DNA of 64,000 nt from Tilletiaria anomala UBC 951 (taxonomy: Eukaryota > Basidiomycota > Exobasidiomycetes > Georgefischeriales > Tilletiariaceae), in NCBI RefSeq assembly GCF_000711695.1, contig NW_013547016.1, forward strand, positions 248,001-312,000, written 5' to 3'. Each line of letters begins with the position of its first letter. The first letter of the stretch is position 1. This document shows positions 13,601 to 24,725 of the stretch, piece after piece. The position numbers were made by a program, and so were the translations under genes. The notes beneath the pieces were generated by a model that saw nothing but the letters and a program-made list of their open reading frames with translations, did no database searches and was not told the origin of the DNA.

Positions 13601-15290
13601 ATTGTTTCAGTTGTTCCAACAGGCTGACTACGGCGATAATCTTTGCAGTGGTGTAGAGCAAGAGTGTGTGACTAAGTCCGGCGACGAGAACGAGCTGACA
13701 AAAGGCAAACAGAATCAAGCAAGCATAGCGAAATCGGAGCCTCAGCAAGAACCAGTTACCTCAAGCGTGAAGAGCTCGGCGGAGAATGTTGATGAGCTTC
13801 AGGCAGTCTCTCCAGCGTTGAAAATGCGAATCCTGGAAGTGCCTTCTTGGTGACGGAGCTGCCTTGCCAAATGAACCGAGCATTGAGGAGGTTGCAGAGC
13901 CTTCTGGTCTCGCCTCCCCGGCTGCCGCGACCCTCACAAGCGGCTCACGAGCCCTAAGATCGCCGCGTCAATTCGAAGGCTGAGATGGACCCGATAAAGA
14001 GCTCAAGCTCAATCAGACGTCCTTGCAAAACGTCTTGGAAGGAACTCATCCTTCGACACGCCGTTCATACGTCAGAGATGGAGCCCTTTCAATACGGCGA
14101 CGTTCGCAGAGGCAAGAAGCGGTATCAACGAATTAAAGGCGCGTGCCCGCGAACAAGGCCTCCAACTCGGTCACGCGGAATGTCTCGCCCAGTTAAGGAA
14201 AGGGCATCAAGAGCTGGTGCAAGACGCTGCCCGCTCGCGCAGGAAGAGCAGGGCAGGGTAGGTGGAGAGACAGCTGCGTCCTTCAGCAACGGCCTTGCCC
14301 GCGAGCTGGAAGCGGAAGCGCATGAGGGCTCCAAACGAAGGGGCGATGGAGAGGGCGACGGAAACTTGGTGTCCAGGTCGCCCGAAGAGGCATGCTCATG
14401 CTGAAACACGACCACGAGCCTAGCCTAGGTGGAAGACAACTGATGCAGGAGCAGGGAGACTTGCGCAGCGCTGGCGGACTCGATGCTTGGTCAGGTGTAC
14501 GAAGCAGGACGAGCGGTCGTCTCGATGCTTCGCATCGGCCAGATAGGATGCCGTCTATAGCAGGGGCAGGGGCAGGGCCAGGAGCAGAGCAGGGTTCGGA
14601 GGCAGCAATCCGAAGAGCAAGCTCTCAAAGGGAACAAATCTCAACCTGAAGAAGTGCCATTGCAGCGTGTGGAATCATGAATCATAGTGGTCCCACCGCC
14701 GGCAGTGGCTGCCGCCAAGATATCAAATCGGGAGGTCCCGTATCTGGGCTCACGCCTCAGCGCTCCGCATACGGAGAAGACTCGCACACACAACTTGGTG
14801 GGTCTTCGTCTCTCCTAGACCGCACTGTTAGCTTGGCATATCGACTCGAAGGTCGAGATATGGAGGAGGCGCCAGGTAGCGCAGGAGGGGCAAATGGGAA
14901 TCATCGCAGCAGAGCAACTCGGTCGTGTCAGCCGAGAATGACATGCGCGAGCAAGACTCGGAAGAGGAAGTGGAGACAAGGGTCGAGGTCAACTTCTGTT
15001 TTAAGGTTCGCTAGAGGCAGAGAGAGGCACTGGCAGAATTCTATGTGAGCGTGATTTTGCTTGTTGGCTGCGAGAGAGTGCGAACACGATTAGTACGACA
15101 GGACTCCCGCGTCTGACTGCTGCTGAATGCATGCAGGTACTCAGGAAGGTGCCGTTGCGTAAGTGAGACCCTCGCAGACATTCAGACTTCGGAAGTGAGT
15201 CGCGTCTATGATAGCACGAACTAGGCTTGGTGAGCTTTATCGGAAACACAACGCGCCCTCCATCCACATTCTGGCTGTTCATAGTCCTTA
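13600..15290 (+). pseudogene. Decayed host gene, probably coding a charged, partly coiled-coil protein
   Basis: Stretches of protein-like sequence run in the same direction but in shifting plus-strand frames: about 13602-13850 (ending DELQAVSPALKMRILE), 13852-13980 (PNEPSIEEVAEPSGLASPAA), 13985-14400 (charged, with EQGLQLGHAECLAQLRKGHQ and RELEAEAHEGSK), and 15040-15170 (CERDFACWLRESANTISTTG followed by LTAAECMQVLRKVPLRK). Stops and frame changes separate the pieces, and no set of good splice sites restores one long frame by eye. Composition is Glu/Gln/Arg/Ala-rich, as in coiled coils. The family is not recognised. A real multi-exon gene with unusual introns is a less likely alternative. Confidence 0.4.
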
Positions 15291-16599
15291 GTCCTGCTCG
15301 CCAGTAGCCTCGCCGTTATGCATGATCAACATCGCAGGTGGCGCCCCGAGAGCGCCTGCCAATCCGGCCATCTCTATCAGTCTTGCCGTCTTTCGCGGCT
15401 TCCCGTGGCGCTTGGTGTAGCGATGCATCCTCGCACAGCTCCTCGGTGCTTTTTGCGGTGCGGGGATGACCTATGACATCCACTTGCCTTGTGAATATAA
15501 TGTTGAGTTAGGACTTAAGGTCGTCATTGGGCAACGCTGACGTCGATCGCTCGACATGCGTTTCTTTAGTCATATCAATTATGAAGGCGGCGTCTCCTTG
15601 CGAACCCTAAAAGGTCAGAATGCAACGGCGGGTATCTTTGTGGCCATCCCATAGGCCCAAGCGGCGCCCACCGCGTCCGTGTCAACGAGTTTGTTGCTAG
15701 CGCCGTGCTCAGCGGTGTGTCGTTCGATTGGTAGACCGGCTATTCCATCAATCGCTGTCGTGACCTAGGCTTGCCCATTTTCTCTGGGCCACTGGCTTTC
15801 CAACTGAGCTCTGGACGCACAATCAGCTCTGTTGGCTATACCGACCGATCATCGGAACGATCTGGTGTGGCCTTATCGACTTCCTGCTGTGTGACCTGCT
15901 CGTCTACGCCGGGCAGGATAGTCCTATCTATAACTCCGGTGGAACACTCAAAGAAAATACATCGCACGGTTTCCTGCGCGTCGATCGCGCGCGAAGCAAG
16001 TTCGTCGAGGCATCCATAGATTGCAGTAGGGCAGAGTCCGAGCATGGCACGTCAGCCAGCGGCAAACCAACGAGACCATGGAACGAGGCGCCTATTTCAA
16101 AAGGCTAAGACTTTGCAGCAGCCGTGGAAGAAGGGACAAGGAGAGGAAGCATGTATTAGCTAGAAGCAGCGACCAAGAGCCCTGCAGTCGGCTTCCAATA
16201 TCGATTTCGAGAAAGTCAGTCGAGGGCAGCGCGAATAGATGCTGATGGGCAAGCACGCGAATAGATGACTACCGGCTCCGCGCGATCGTGATGGGTTATA
16301 TGTAGCTTTAGATTCCTGCTGCTACCCATGGGCCATATCGTTACGCCCTCATCAACAATCTGCAGTCGTCAGAGAGGCAGGTTGCCCGAGGGTCCTTGGT
16401 CTGTAATTCACTCGGCGCTTACGAAAGCCAATCCACGCTAGCAGGAATGCTCACCACCGCATTTCGAGTCTCATTTCGGCCACAGGTAGCAGAAAGAGTA
16501 GGACGGGGCACATCAAGCAGAAGATGATAGATTGTGGTTCAGTCCTTGAGATCACGTGTGCTGGTATTTAATTCCTAGCACATCTGCCGATAAGCTCGT
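15291..16599. other. Gene-poor stretch with scattered coding-like fragments on the minus strand
   Basis: Read on the minus strand, several short peptides look protein-like: one at about 16045-15836 (LDELASRAIDAQETVRCIFF), one near 15750-15640 (GASNKLVDTDAVGAAWAYGM), and one near 15430-15310 (RLIEMAGLAGALGAPPAMLI). They are interrupted by stops and lack a consistent exon structure. They could be remnants of a decayed minus-strand gene or chance. No RNA gene or transposon end was recognised. Confidence 0.3.
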
Positions 16600-17166
16600 T
16601 CACACGGGCTTGCCAGCTTTCGCCGCCGCGACCGCCGGAAGGGTGACCTGCCACCAGCCTGTTACAAGTAGTGCAACAACACCATGCATGCAGCCCAGCG
16701 TCCGTTCCGGCGTGATGTTCAGCCTTTCGGCCATATCGCCAAAGGATACGGGGACGAAACGAGGCGCCTGAAGGAGGATAGTCGAGAAACCCGCGTGGTA
16801 GATGACGAGAACGAGTGCCAGTGCACGCTTGCCTGGCAAGAAGTCTGGTAGGCCTGCGACGAGGATGGAGGCTACGCTGAGAGCGAGTAGCACGATGGAG
16901 AGCAGCTGGACGTGGAAGGGCATGAGGAAGCAGGAGGCGTTCGCGTCAGCGATTCATTCGCAAGGCTTACTAAATTAGGATCTGCTGCGGGTTTGCACCT
17001 TTGCAAAGACGATCGTAGTGTTCGTCATCTCGACCAAAGGCAAGGACGTGGTGAAGAAGAGGCCGAGAAGTGCGAGCGGACCATCGAGGGACACGCTGAT
17101 AAGCCACATCAGGTTGAATGGGCTGGCCATGGCGACACCGCTAGCCGAGCTTGCGTTTTGCGACAT
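16600..17166 (-). CDS. Small four-helix integral membrane protein, function unknown
   Basis: Minus-strand exons 17166-16999 and 16905-16600 join in phase 0 across an intron with a CGCTGAC branch site and a CAG acceptor, giving 157 residues. The ATG at 17166 is the first methionine of the open frame. The product is strongly hydrophobic, with about four membrane segments: FNLMWLISVSLDGPLALLGL, LLSIVLLALSVASILVAGL, ALALVLVIYHAGFSTILL and a final GVVALLVTGWWQVTLPAV. A short loop (SFGDMAERLNITPERTLGCM) separates the last two. I do not recognise the family. The even hydrophobicity across the splice and the intact frame support a real gene. The stop follows a GTGTGA that could also be a donor, so an extra 3' exon is possible. 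Confidence 0.55.
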
Positions 17167-17623
17167 CTCTGGTATCAAAGCAAAGGCTCGGTGCGTCGTC
17201 TGCCTCGGCGGGGTTCCGTTTTCTGGTGCGAAGAGAAAGAGGTAACACGATGAATTATCAACCTCAACTGTAACAACATTGATTGGTTTTCATGAGCTCC
17301 GCCTGTTGTAGAGTAGAGAGACTGAAGGTCGAGGTCGAGTCGGTCCAAAGTGTGGAATTCTAAAACACTTTTAATAAAAGAATAGGGTTATCAACCTGCC
17401 TTGTTTCTTCTCTCCGCTCCGCTCATCCTTTTGACTTTCAATACAATCATCAGACACATCTGCGTGTTCTGATGATTGCTTTGGGTTCAGTTCGTTGTTT
17501 TGGTCGAGCCTCGAAGGCATGCAATTATTATACGCTGGTAGAAACACGCTGTATTAATTGTCCGGGGCTTAAGACTGGCTACAGGAGGAGCGCAGCAAGA
17601 ATTGTTGTCTCTCCCAGCTCGCG
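17167..17623. other. Intergenic, promoter side of the four-helix gene and of FIP1
   Basis: 457 bases between two divergent genes. It is A/T-richer than the flanks, with a run near 17355-17390 (TTTTAATAAAAGAATA). No coding frame or RNA gene was recognised; probably promoter and 5' leaders for both genes. Confidence 0.5.
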
Positions 17624-19768
17624 ATGGATGACGAAGATGCCTTTCTTTATGGCGACTCTGCCGGCGCTACCGGCGAAGTCTTCACAACCACTGCGCAAGC
17701 TCCACCTGCACAAGGCACCGAAAAGGACGCAGTAGCTTCCTCGAACAATGTGCCTGCACCGGAACAGGCCACAGCCTCAGGAGGAAATGCTGGTGGCTCC
17801 CAAATTGGGGACGAAGATGCCCAGGGAGAGGTAGAGGAAGAGGAGGACGAAGAAGGGGAAGAGGAGGACAGCGATTCCGATCTCGAGATCATCATCGACA
17901 ACTCGGTAGACGCTGCGAGACCGCCGTCACAATCCAGTCAGCATCAGCGATACGACCGAAATCAACAAAACCGTGCAAGCCAAATAGGTGAGGGCCAGCG
18001 TATCACGCTGCCAAGTCAAAGTGGCTCAATGCTCACCCCCCCCCCCTTGCTGTTTGCAACCGCCAGCGCTAACTGATGAGTACACACCGCTAGCACGGGG
18101 CGTGCTACCTCCACGGCCGGGACAACCACCATCGCAGTTGATTGCAGCCCCTGAAGCTGCGAATGCTCCTGGTGCAGCCCCATCGGTGCCTCTGTCTGTG
18201 GCTGCCAACCGGGTATCAGAAGGAAAGCAACAAGAGGCGCCAGAGCACGGCGAGATTCCAGAGGGTCCACCGCCTCACGCGCCTTCGACCGCGCCAGTGC
18301 TGCGCCTCACACCTTCACCCGAAGAGCTGGCTATTGAAGACGGCAAGCCGGGAGACACAGTATATCACCTCGACCCAACGACGATGGATCTGAAGCCTTG
18401 GCGTCGCGCCGGTACGGATCTAACCGATTACTTCAACTATGGATTTGATGAGGAAAGTTGGAAGCGATGGGGCGAGAAGAAGAGGCGGATTATCGAGGAG
18501 CGCCGCGAGTTCGAGCAGAAGCGCATGGAAGGATGGCAAAACTCGATGGCGCACGCAATGCGCGGGCCCGTCTCGTCTGGCGCAGTAGGGATGAATCCAT
18601 TTGCCGCAGCTATGATGGGCATGTCACCAGGGATGCCGGGGATGCCGGGGATGTCGGGGATGCCCGGTATGCCGCCTGGGTTACCCGGTATGCCTGGAGT
18701 ACCCGGCATGCCTGGGATGCCGAGCATACCAGATATGGCAACTATGGCAGCGATGTTTGGACAGATGCCTCCGCAGATGCAGCAACAGATGGGCGGGCCC
18801 GAACAGATGATGGCCGCGATGATGGGTGCAGGCGGTGGAGGCCCACCTGGAGCGATGCCTTTCGGAGGACCGCATGGCGGACCGGGTCACTTTGGGCCTC
18901 CTCCTAGCATGGACAACAGATGTGCCCTAGACGGCGACAGTGAGATGCACGGGAATGAAGGCGAGACCAATGGGCGAGAGGCGGGCGAGGTAAGTCTTCA
19001 CACTGCTTTTCGTCTGCAAATGTTCTGTATCTCATTGTTTGTTATGCGGCACTACAGACATCTGCACCTGGCGTGCGGGCACCAACAGGACCTAGTGCGC
19101 GGCAAGCACTGCCGTCAGGCCCCAGCTCCGGTGCAGGGCCATTCTTCGACCGGCCCCCGCCGAGCGGTCCAGCAGCGGACCGTGAGAAGGAACGCGACCG
19201 CGACACTTTGCTCCCGGCAAATGTGCCGACCGGTCCCAAGGGCCGCAGGCCGCAGCGGCCGTTGCGCGACGGCGAAGCGGACCAGCTCGAGCGTGAGGGC
19301 TCCATCGCCACTGGCGGAGCTGGCACTCGCAGCCGCCGGATATCGGAGCGCAGCCCGGAAATGGAGTGGCCTGGCTCGCCTGGCACAGGCGGGAGGGATC
19401 ACGACCGCGACATTTCTGCCGACCATGGTACGGGTAGTAAGAGTCGCGCGAGGCGATCTCCACCCTCTCCGCCCGCGAGTCGCGGGCGGGATAGCCGCGA
19501 GGGCTCTTTGACGCCGGGGGGTGATGAGGAAAACGGGAACGGATCAAGGCGCAGTGGTGCTGGCCGGAATCGCGATCGCGAGCGTGCCGAGCGACGTGCT
19601 GGCCGGCAGCATGCGGACGAAGAGCAGCTGAATTACGACGATGACAGCGTGCATGGATCGGCACTTGCGCCTGGATCTGTGGCAGGAACTGGGAAGCCAT
19701 CATCGAGAAAGAGAGGCGCAGCGGAGGAAGATGATCGCGAATACAGAACGAACAAGATCAGGCGATGA
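17624..19768 (+). CDS. FIP1: Pre-mRNA polyadenylation factor Fip1
   Basis: Fip1 tethers poly(A) polymerase to the cleavage and polyadenylation factor and binds U-rich RNA in the nucleus. Exons are 17624-17987, 18067-18989 and 19058-19768, giving 665 residues. The N-terminus is acidic (a long Glu/Asp run near residues 65-95). The diagnostic Fip1 motif lies at about residues 231-256 (KPWRRAGTDLTDYFNYGF, then DEESWKRW). It is followed by a charged segment, a Met-Pro-Gly repeat region and an Arg/Asp/Glu/Ser-rich C-terminus ending in basic residues. The first intron has two in-frame acceptors, 18066 and 18093; I chose 18066 because it keeps TDEYTPL, which I believe is conserved in relatives, but the CTAAC just after it would suit the second acceptor. 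A GTAAGT donor and CAG acceptor define intron 2. Length is typical of basidiomycete Fip1. Confidence 0.93.
18616..18745 (+). repeat. Met-Pro-Gly-Met coding repeat inside FIP1
   Basis: A run of imperfect 9-12 base units (ATGCCGGGG and variants) codes repeated Gly-Met-Pro-Gly-Met with occasional Leu, Val or Ser. It lies downstream of the Fip1 motif in the disordered part. The repeats are degenerate at DNA level, so they are not a recent expansion. Confidence 0.8.
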
Positions 19769-22499
19769 GCCGGCTCTTCGAGGTGTAGCATAGTGCTCAG
19801 AAGCGGGTCTACATGTGCGCTGCATCGGAGATGGGCTTCAAGATGGTTTAACTTGTTACAATCGAAACTGAAGCGTAGAATGTGAGACAAGCATTGAGAG
19901 ACGTAAATGGTTGCGCTGCATTCGCACTGTCACGATCAAGCACGATGGGGCGAAACCAGGAAGGAAACGTTGCCACCTTGGAAAGCACATTTCTATTAGG
20001 AGACGGAACTGAGCGCTGACTTGCCAGTATTGAAATCGCATCGCTTCATACGTGGAAAGAGGCTCTCATGCTTCTATCCATATGGGAACGCACTAGTGAG
20101 CCTCCGCTGAAGACATAAGGCACAATGGCATTGACACCAACGCAGTTATAATGTTACATAGGGTCAGGCAGCATTTCCCCCTGAGAAACGCTATGTGGTC
20201 ACCCTCTCGTACCTCGTACCGGATTGCTCGCCTTGTCTCTTCGAGCTTTAACTTGGGCTTTGGCACTGGGCACAGTGCGACCCACTTGGTGCGGTCAGCG
20301 AAAACCCCAGTATATATCCCAATCCTTGAAAGAAGCTGGGTCGAGCGAGTGCTTCGAAGCTTTCGGAGGCATGTACACGCACTCTTTGCTACTGCCGTTC
20401 GCACATGGTAACGCCATAAGATGCTGCCAAGCTCCACTCCCCCGTCCCGCTTGTGCACCCTCTCGACCCTTGCACGCCTCTTAGGCTAGCGAACGCCAGA
20501 CGAGAGTTGTCAGCATCTTTTCCAAATACGACTGCATGAGAGCTGAAATGCGACCGACACAGAGTGGACCAGTAGAAAATGGAGCGCTGATGAGAACACG
20601 GCATGGCTGGAGTGGAACGAAGAGTGACGAATACCATCGAGTGTTAAGGGCAGAGAATAGAGACTCAGGTTAAGGCGGAACCCAAGACAAAAGCTGAAGA
20701 GGGTGTGCGACATGCGAAGCCATCGTGCTGGAGGTGCGAAGAGATTAGAAACATGGAACAGTGTGACCCTGATGCACCTAACTCCAAAACGGGCTCTGTT
20801 ACTGAAGCTAGTGGGAAGCACATAGCAACAAGCTCGTCTATCGCGGGTTTCAGTCGACCTGGTTTGGCCTGTGGCACCGAGACTGATCAGTGACTTTGCT
20901 TTTTATGCCGAAAGCCGCACGTGAATGCCTCTTGATATGAATCCCTTGTAAGGAGGAAAAGCCTGGAAAGGTCATTTGTGTGTGCGTCCAACCTATCGCC
21001 ATGCCATCATTTCATCATGCACCTGCTTTACGATGCCATCTTCCGCGAGGCTCACTTTTGCTGCTCAGTTGCTAGCCTATTACACATAATTTACGCCGAC
21101 TGGTTGTGCTTAGCTGACCCTGTAATTATAAAAAGCGTCCAAGTCAACGTCGGGAGACCTGCTACCATGGAGACATTGATAGTAGTATAACAATAGAACG
21201 GACCAGTAGGCGAACGCGAGCAAGCTTGCCACAAGGCACAGGCACCAATTAAAGGATGAGATGTGACTAGGCTGACGGGACCGCTTCGGATGGCGCATCT
21301 GCCGGCAGTCCGCAATCCACTCACAGCTCTAGATCGCTCTCACAATTCCAACGCATTTGGAGACTGCCCGAAAGGCACAAGTGGGCGAGATGGCGCAATT
21401 TTCGGAGTCTCCGAGCCCTCTTTGAAGACACAGCCCTGACTGCGCACGCGGCAAGGCTCTGTTGCGCAAAGCGCAGTGCTGGCCAGCGCAATTTGGATCC
21501 AAATGAGAGCCGAAGGGAGTTCATTTACACTCGCCGACAAAATGTCTCACAGACTCGCAGTCGGCAGACGCCAGACGCCATAAAGCTTGCCTACTCAGTC
21601 GAGAGGAGATTCTCCCATTTACACATGCGACGGATGGTGCACATAGTTCATCAGCAGGGAAGCTCTCGCGTAATGTCTGTATTTAAGAGTATGATGGGTA
21701 TCTCACAGGACAGGCAGGCGTGGGGCTGGTCGGAGCTTCGACGTGCCGGCTATATGTTCAGCACAGAAGAAAGTTAACCTGGTTACTTTCACCTTCACGC
21801 TGTGGCTTGGGTTCTTCTTCGTTGCCCCAGCTTTCACCACGTTGCTGACGCCGACGGACATGAAAAAGAGTGGGTGCTTTCTTAAAATTGCACATGTGGC
21901 GCTGTAAGAGCGCTGTGGCAATCGGCACGCTTTGATGGCTATCACAGTCGTTCTTTAGACGCTGGCTGAATTTGACGTTAGTGTACTTGTAGCTCAACAT
22001 TGCGTATGCTAATTGAGTAGCTGACACCTGCGCTCTTTTCCCGCCTGTTCTAGCTGCGTATCTGTCGAATGCAACTGACGGAACGGTAACCCTCTCCCAA
22101 CCTTGCGCGGTGGCGAGTGAGAGAGCTGAGAGCCGGAGGATGGCTGTGTACTCACGGCTTGCACTTCGCACATGGATTTTGTTTGGATTCAGGGCTTCAC
22201 TGCGGCCCTTAGAACGTATTAAGAGTCTTGGACGGAAAGCTTTTACAACCCACAGTCGACTCTTTCTCACGACTTGCCTGCAAGTCTGGAGAATGGGGTT
22301 CTCATTACACCATGTCCTGACTAAATCTCGCCCATGGCGGGCAGACACCTGGCCAAGTTGCAAGACTCCCTCAAACAAGGCGCTTCAGTGTAAACTGTCC
22401 CACCAGTCGTGTTCTTGGGTAGTTATCTTGGTGTACATAGTTTTGATGGACCTTTTGCCTTGACTACCAATAACATGACTCCATAAACCAATATAAGGT
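19769..22499. other. Gene-poor region downstream of FIP1
   Basis: About 2.7 kb with lower GC than the gene blocks. The longest frame is a 206-codon minus-strand one at 22378-21758. It is Arg/Lys/Ser-rich with no family resemblance and probably arises by chance. A minus-strand frame at 20458-20093 includes KWVALCPVPKPKLKLEETRR, which looks protein-like but has no neighbours to form a gene. No transposon termini, tRNA or rRNA recognised. Confidence 0.4.
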
Positions 22500-24503
22500 G
22501 TTGCACCCGTCGGGCCCAATGGCAGTCGACTCGGCCCACATCAGAATCAACCTTCAGCGTGATACCCATCGCCTTACGGTTACCTTTTCGACGTGAGCCC
22601 GAACATGAGATTCACATACGCGGTCAATGCGCTGAGCCTCTTTCCATCGCAAAGTACGCCGTCTCAAACATGCAAGGTTATTCTGCAGACTTCGGGTGTT
22701 ATTGCCCCGCTCATGGCCAGTTTGAAATAGAGTGGACTCGGACGGCAATATCAGCAGTAGGCGCATTCTCTTCTAATTCCACGGTAAGGCACAGGTTTCT
22801 TGCACCGCAGGCAGTGTTTTCAAGTCGTTAACGCGCATGTAGTTTCCTTCGTGGGCCTTACAGAATTTCATGGGCAGTTCATGTGCAGGTTCTCGTCAGT
22901 CCTGGACGAGCTTTCCTATCAGAAAATACCCCGGCAGTTCTAGCCCGTTGCTCATCGATGGCTCCTCAAGTGCACCCCTTTGGATATGCACTCAGGCCTT
23001 CTCGCTGTGACCCATTCTTCAGTGTGAGTACGATTACATGATGCACAGAAAGGCGATTTTCTTATCTGTCGGAGGGTTAGCGTAGTGTGGCAAGCATGAT
23101 GAACGGGGTACATGATTTGAACACCTGCAGGAAGCGGCCCTGGTTGCTCATCGAAACTTTCCAAATGAAGGTCTCACCCTGCAATCCTTATGTAGCGCTC
23201 TATCTCCTGATTATAAGGAAGGTCTCATCGCACGAACGGCAGTTCCAAACTTAAGATTGAATTCCAACTGGCTGTGGGGGTGAGTTCGTGGCGGCTTTGT
23301 TTCCGAACAGCGCCAGACACAGAAGCCTGCTGGTATCCTGATTGATAGCGAGTCAGACAATGTACTAGAAGGCAACGTGGTGAGCATCACGGCATCAAGG
23401 TACACGTGAGACTTCCCTAGTAACCGTTACGCGTATTGTCAGATTCGCACCTTGAAGTCGAAGGTTCTATCGGCTGACGTGGTATATATCTGTTCCCTGC
23501 ATCAATTTGTTGCAAAGGAAACCAACGCTCCGCCAATGTTTCTCGTATCGGAAAGTGCAGCCACAGGTGGAAGGTGTGGCGAATATAGAAGCTATCTTTC
23601 GTTTCACTTCGAGGGTGACGCGTTTGAAACGCGTAGGCAACAAGTTGCAGCTCAACAATCAAGCACCTTACTATCTCTCGGGTCCCAACCAAGGCGTGAC
23701 GTAAAATTCTTCGTATGGAACCTTTGGCAAAGCCACCTACACCGCGTGTGGTAGCATCTTCCTGAATCAGCTGTCACAGTTCGAGCTCGCCCCGCGTAAC
23801 TCGCTCCATTTACACCTCGACCATCTCGCTAGTGCAGTGCTTCATGTGATTAGCAGTGCATGAAATTTTTTATTCGACTTCATGTTCAATGCACCCCTTC
23901 GCTGTCTTCAGCTCCAAAGTGTGTGGGAATATGCAGGCACTTGGAAGCGGCACTACCTGTCCTACATGCGTCAGATCCCTCAAACAATATCACAGTCTTT
24001 TTCGTCGAGAAATACGCGGCTAATGCCCGTAACGTGGGCGCTATGTGACAGGCAAAGACTGTGGAATGGGGCACTGCACTACACAGCAGGGAGAGTCTCG
24101 ATCCCGCTGCCCAACTCGCGCGCCCTGGCGGACGATGCCATTGACATTATTTGCTTTCCATTGAGGTGACTCACCCAGTATTCAGCGCGCTCGGATCGTT
24201 GACATCGCTTTCATTCCCGTCTGGATCGTCATCACCATTTCGCTTGGTCTGCTCGCATACTCACAATATTACGATCGACTGAGAGGCTCACTGACCAACG
24301 TCAAGGTCGGCCCGACTGAGTGGCTCCATGCTGTCGTTGCATCTTCGCAAGACGGTCTTCACAGCTCGTTCCATCCCGAAACGGGTATGACTGGTTCCCA
24401 CGGTAGACGCCACGTCAAAGCCTCGCTTAGCAACGTCTGCCACGTGGGCGAAAACCGATCTCGGCCTGGTTTCGTGGAAATGGAGAAACTACCAAAGGCT
24501 TGA
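22500..24503 (+). pseudogene. Decayed plus-strand host gene ending in a membrane-anchor exon
   Basis: Protein-like pieces follow each other on the plus strand in changing frames: near 22615-22720 (MRFTYAVNALSLFPSQS, then ILQTSGVIAPLMASL), 23325-23405 (GILIDSESDNVLEGNVVSIT), 23540-23700 (VEGVANIEAIFRFTSRVTRL, then LQLNNQAPYYLSGPNQGVT) and 23703-23800 (NSSYGTFGKATYTACGSIFL). The end, 24180-24503, is clean: a splice-like CCCAG precedes a frame coding a hydrophobic helix (IAFIPVWIVITISLGLLAYS) and a polar tail, with a TGA at 24501. In-frame stops between the middle pieces argue for decay, although an intron-rich live gene cannot be excluded. The family is not recognised. The final exon looks like a single-pass C-terminal anchor. 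Confidence 0.35.
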
Positions 24504-24725
24504 TTCCGTGATATCCTTGTTCAGAGAGCTGCAATTGTATATTATTCAAATATACTTCCGCACGTCTCGCATAAATCGATTTCTTTTAGCAAAGAATCTC
24601 GCCTGGCCGGGTAGAGTTATACATTTTGCGATGCGTGACACGAGTAAAGCGGCAAGTAAAGAGTTAAGCATGTGAAGTGGCGATTTTTAGGCTATTGGGA
24701 GACTAATAAAGGAGAGTCGGCAGGC
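24504..24725. other. 3' flank of ferrochelatase
   Basis: An A/T-rich stretch of about 220 bases (for example near 24535-24560 and 24580-24600) between the decayed gene and the convergent ferrochelatase. It probably holds the ferrochelatase 3' untranslated region. Nothing else is seen. Confidence 0.4.

Noticed and set aside
21758-22378. 206-codon minus-strand frame
   Set aside because: No family resemblance, no neighbouring exons and no clean start context; kept only as part of the gene-poor description.
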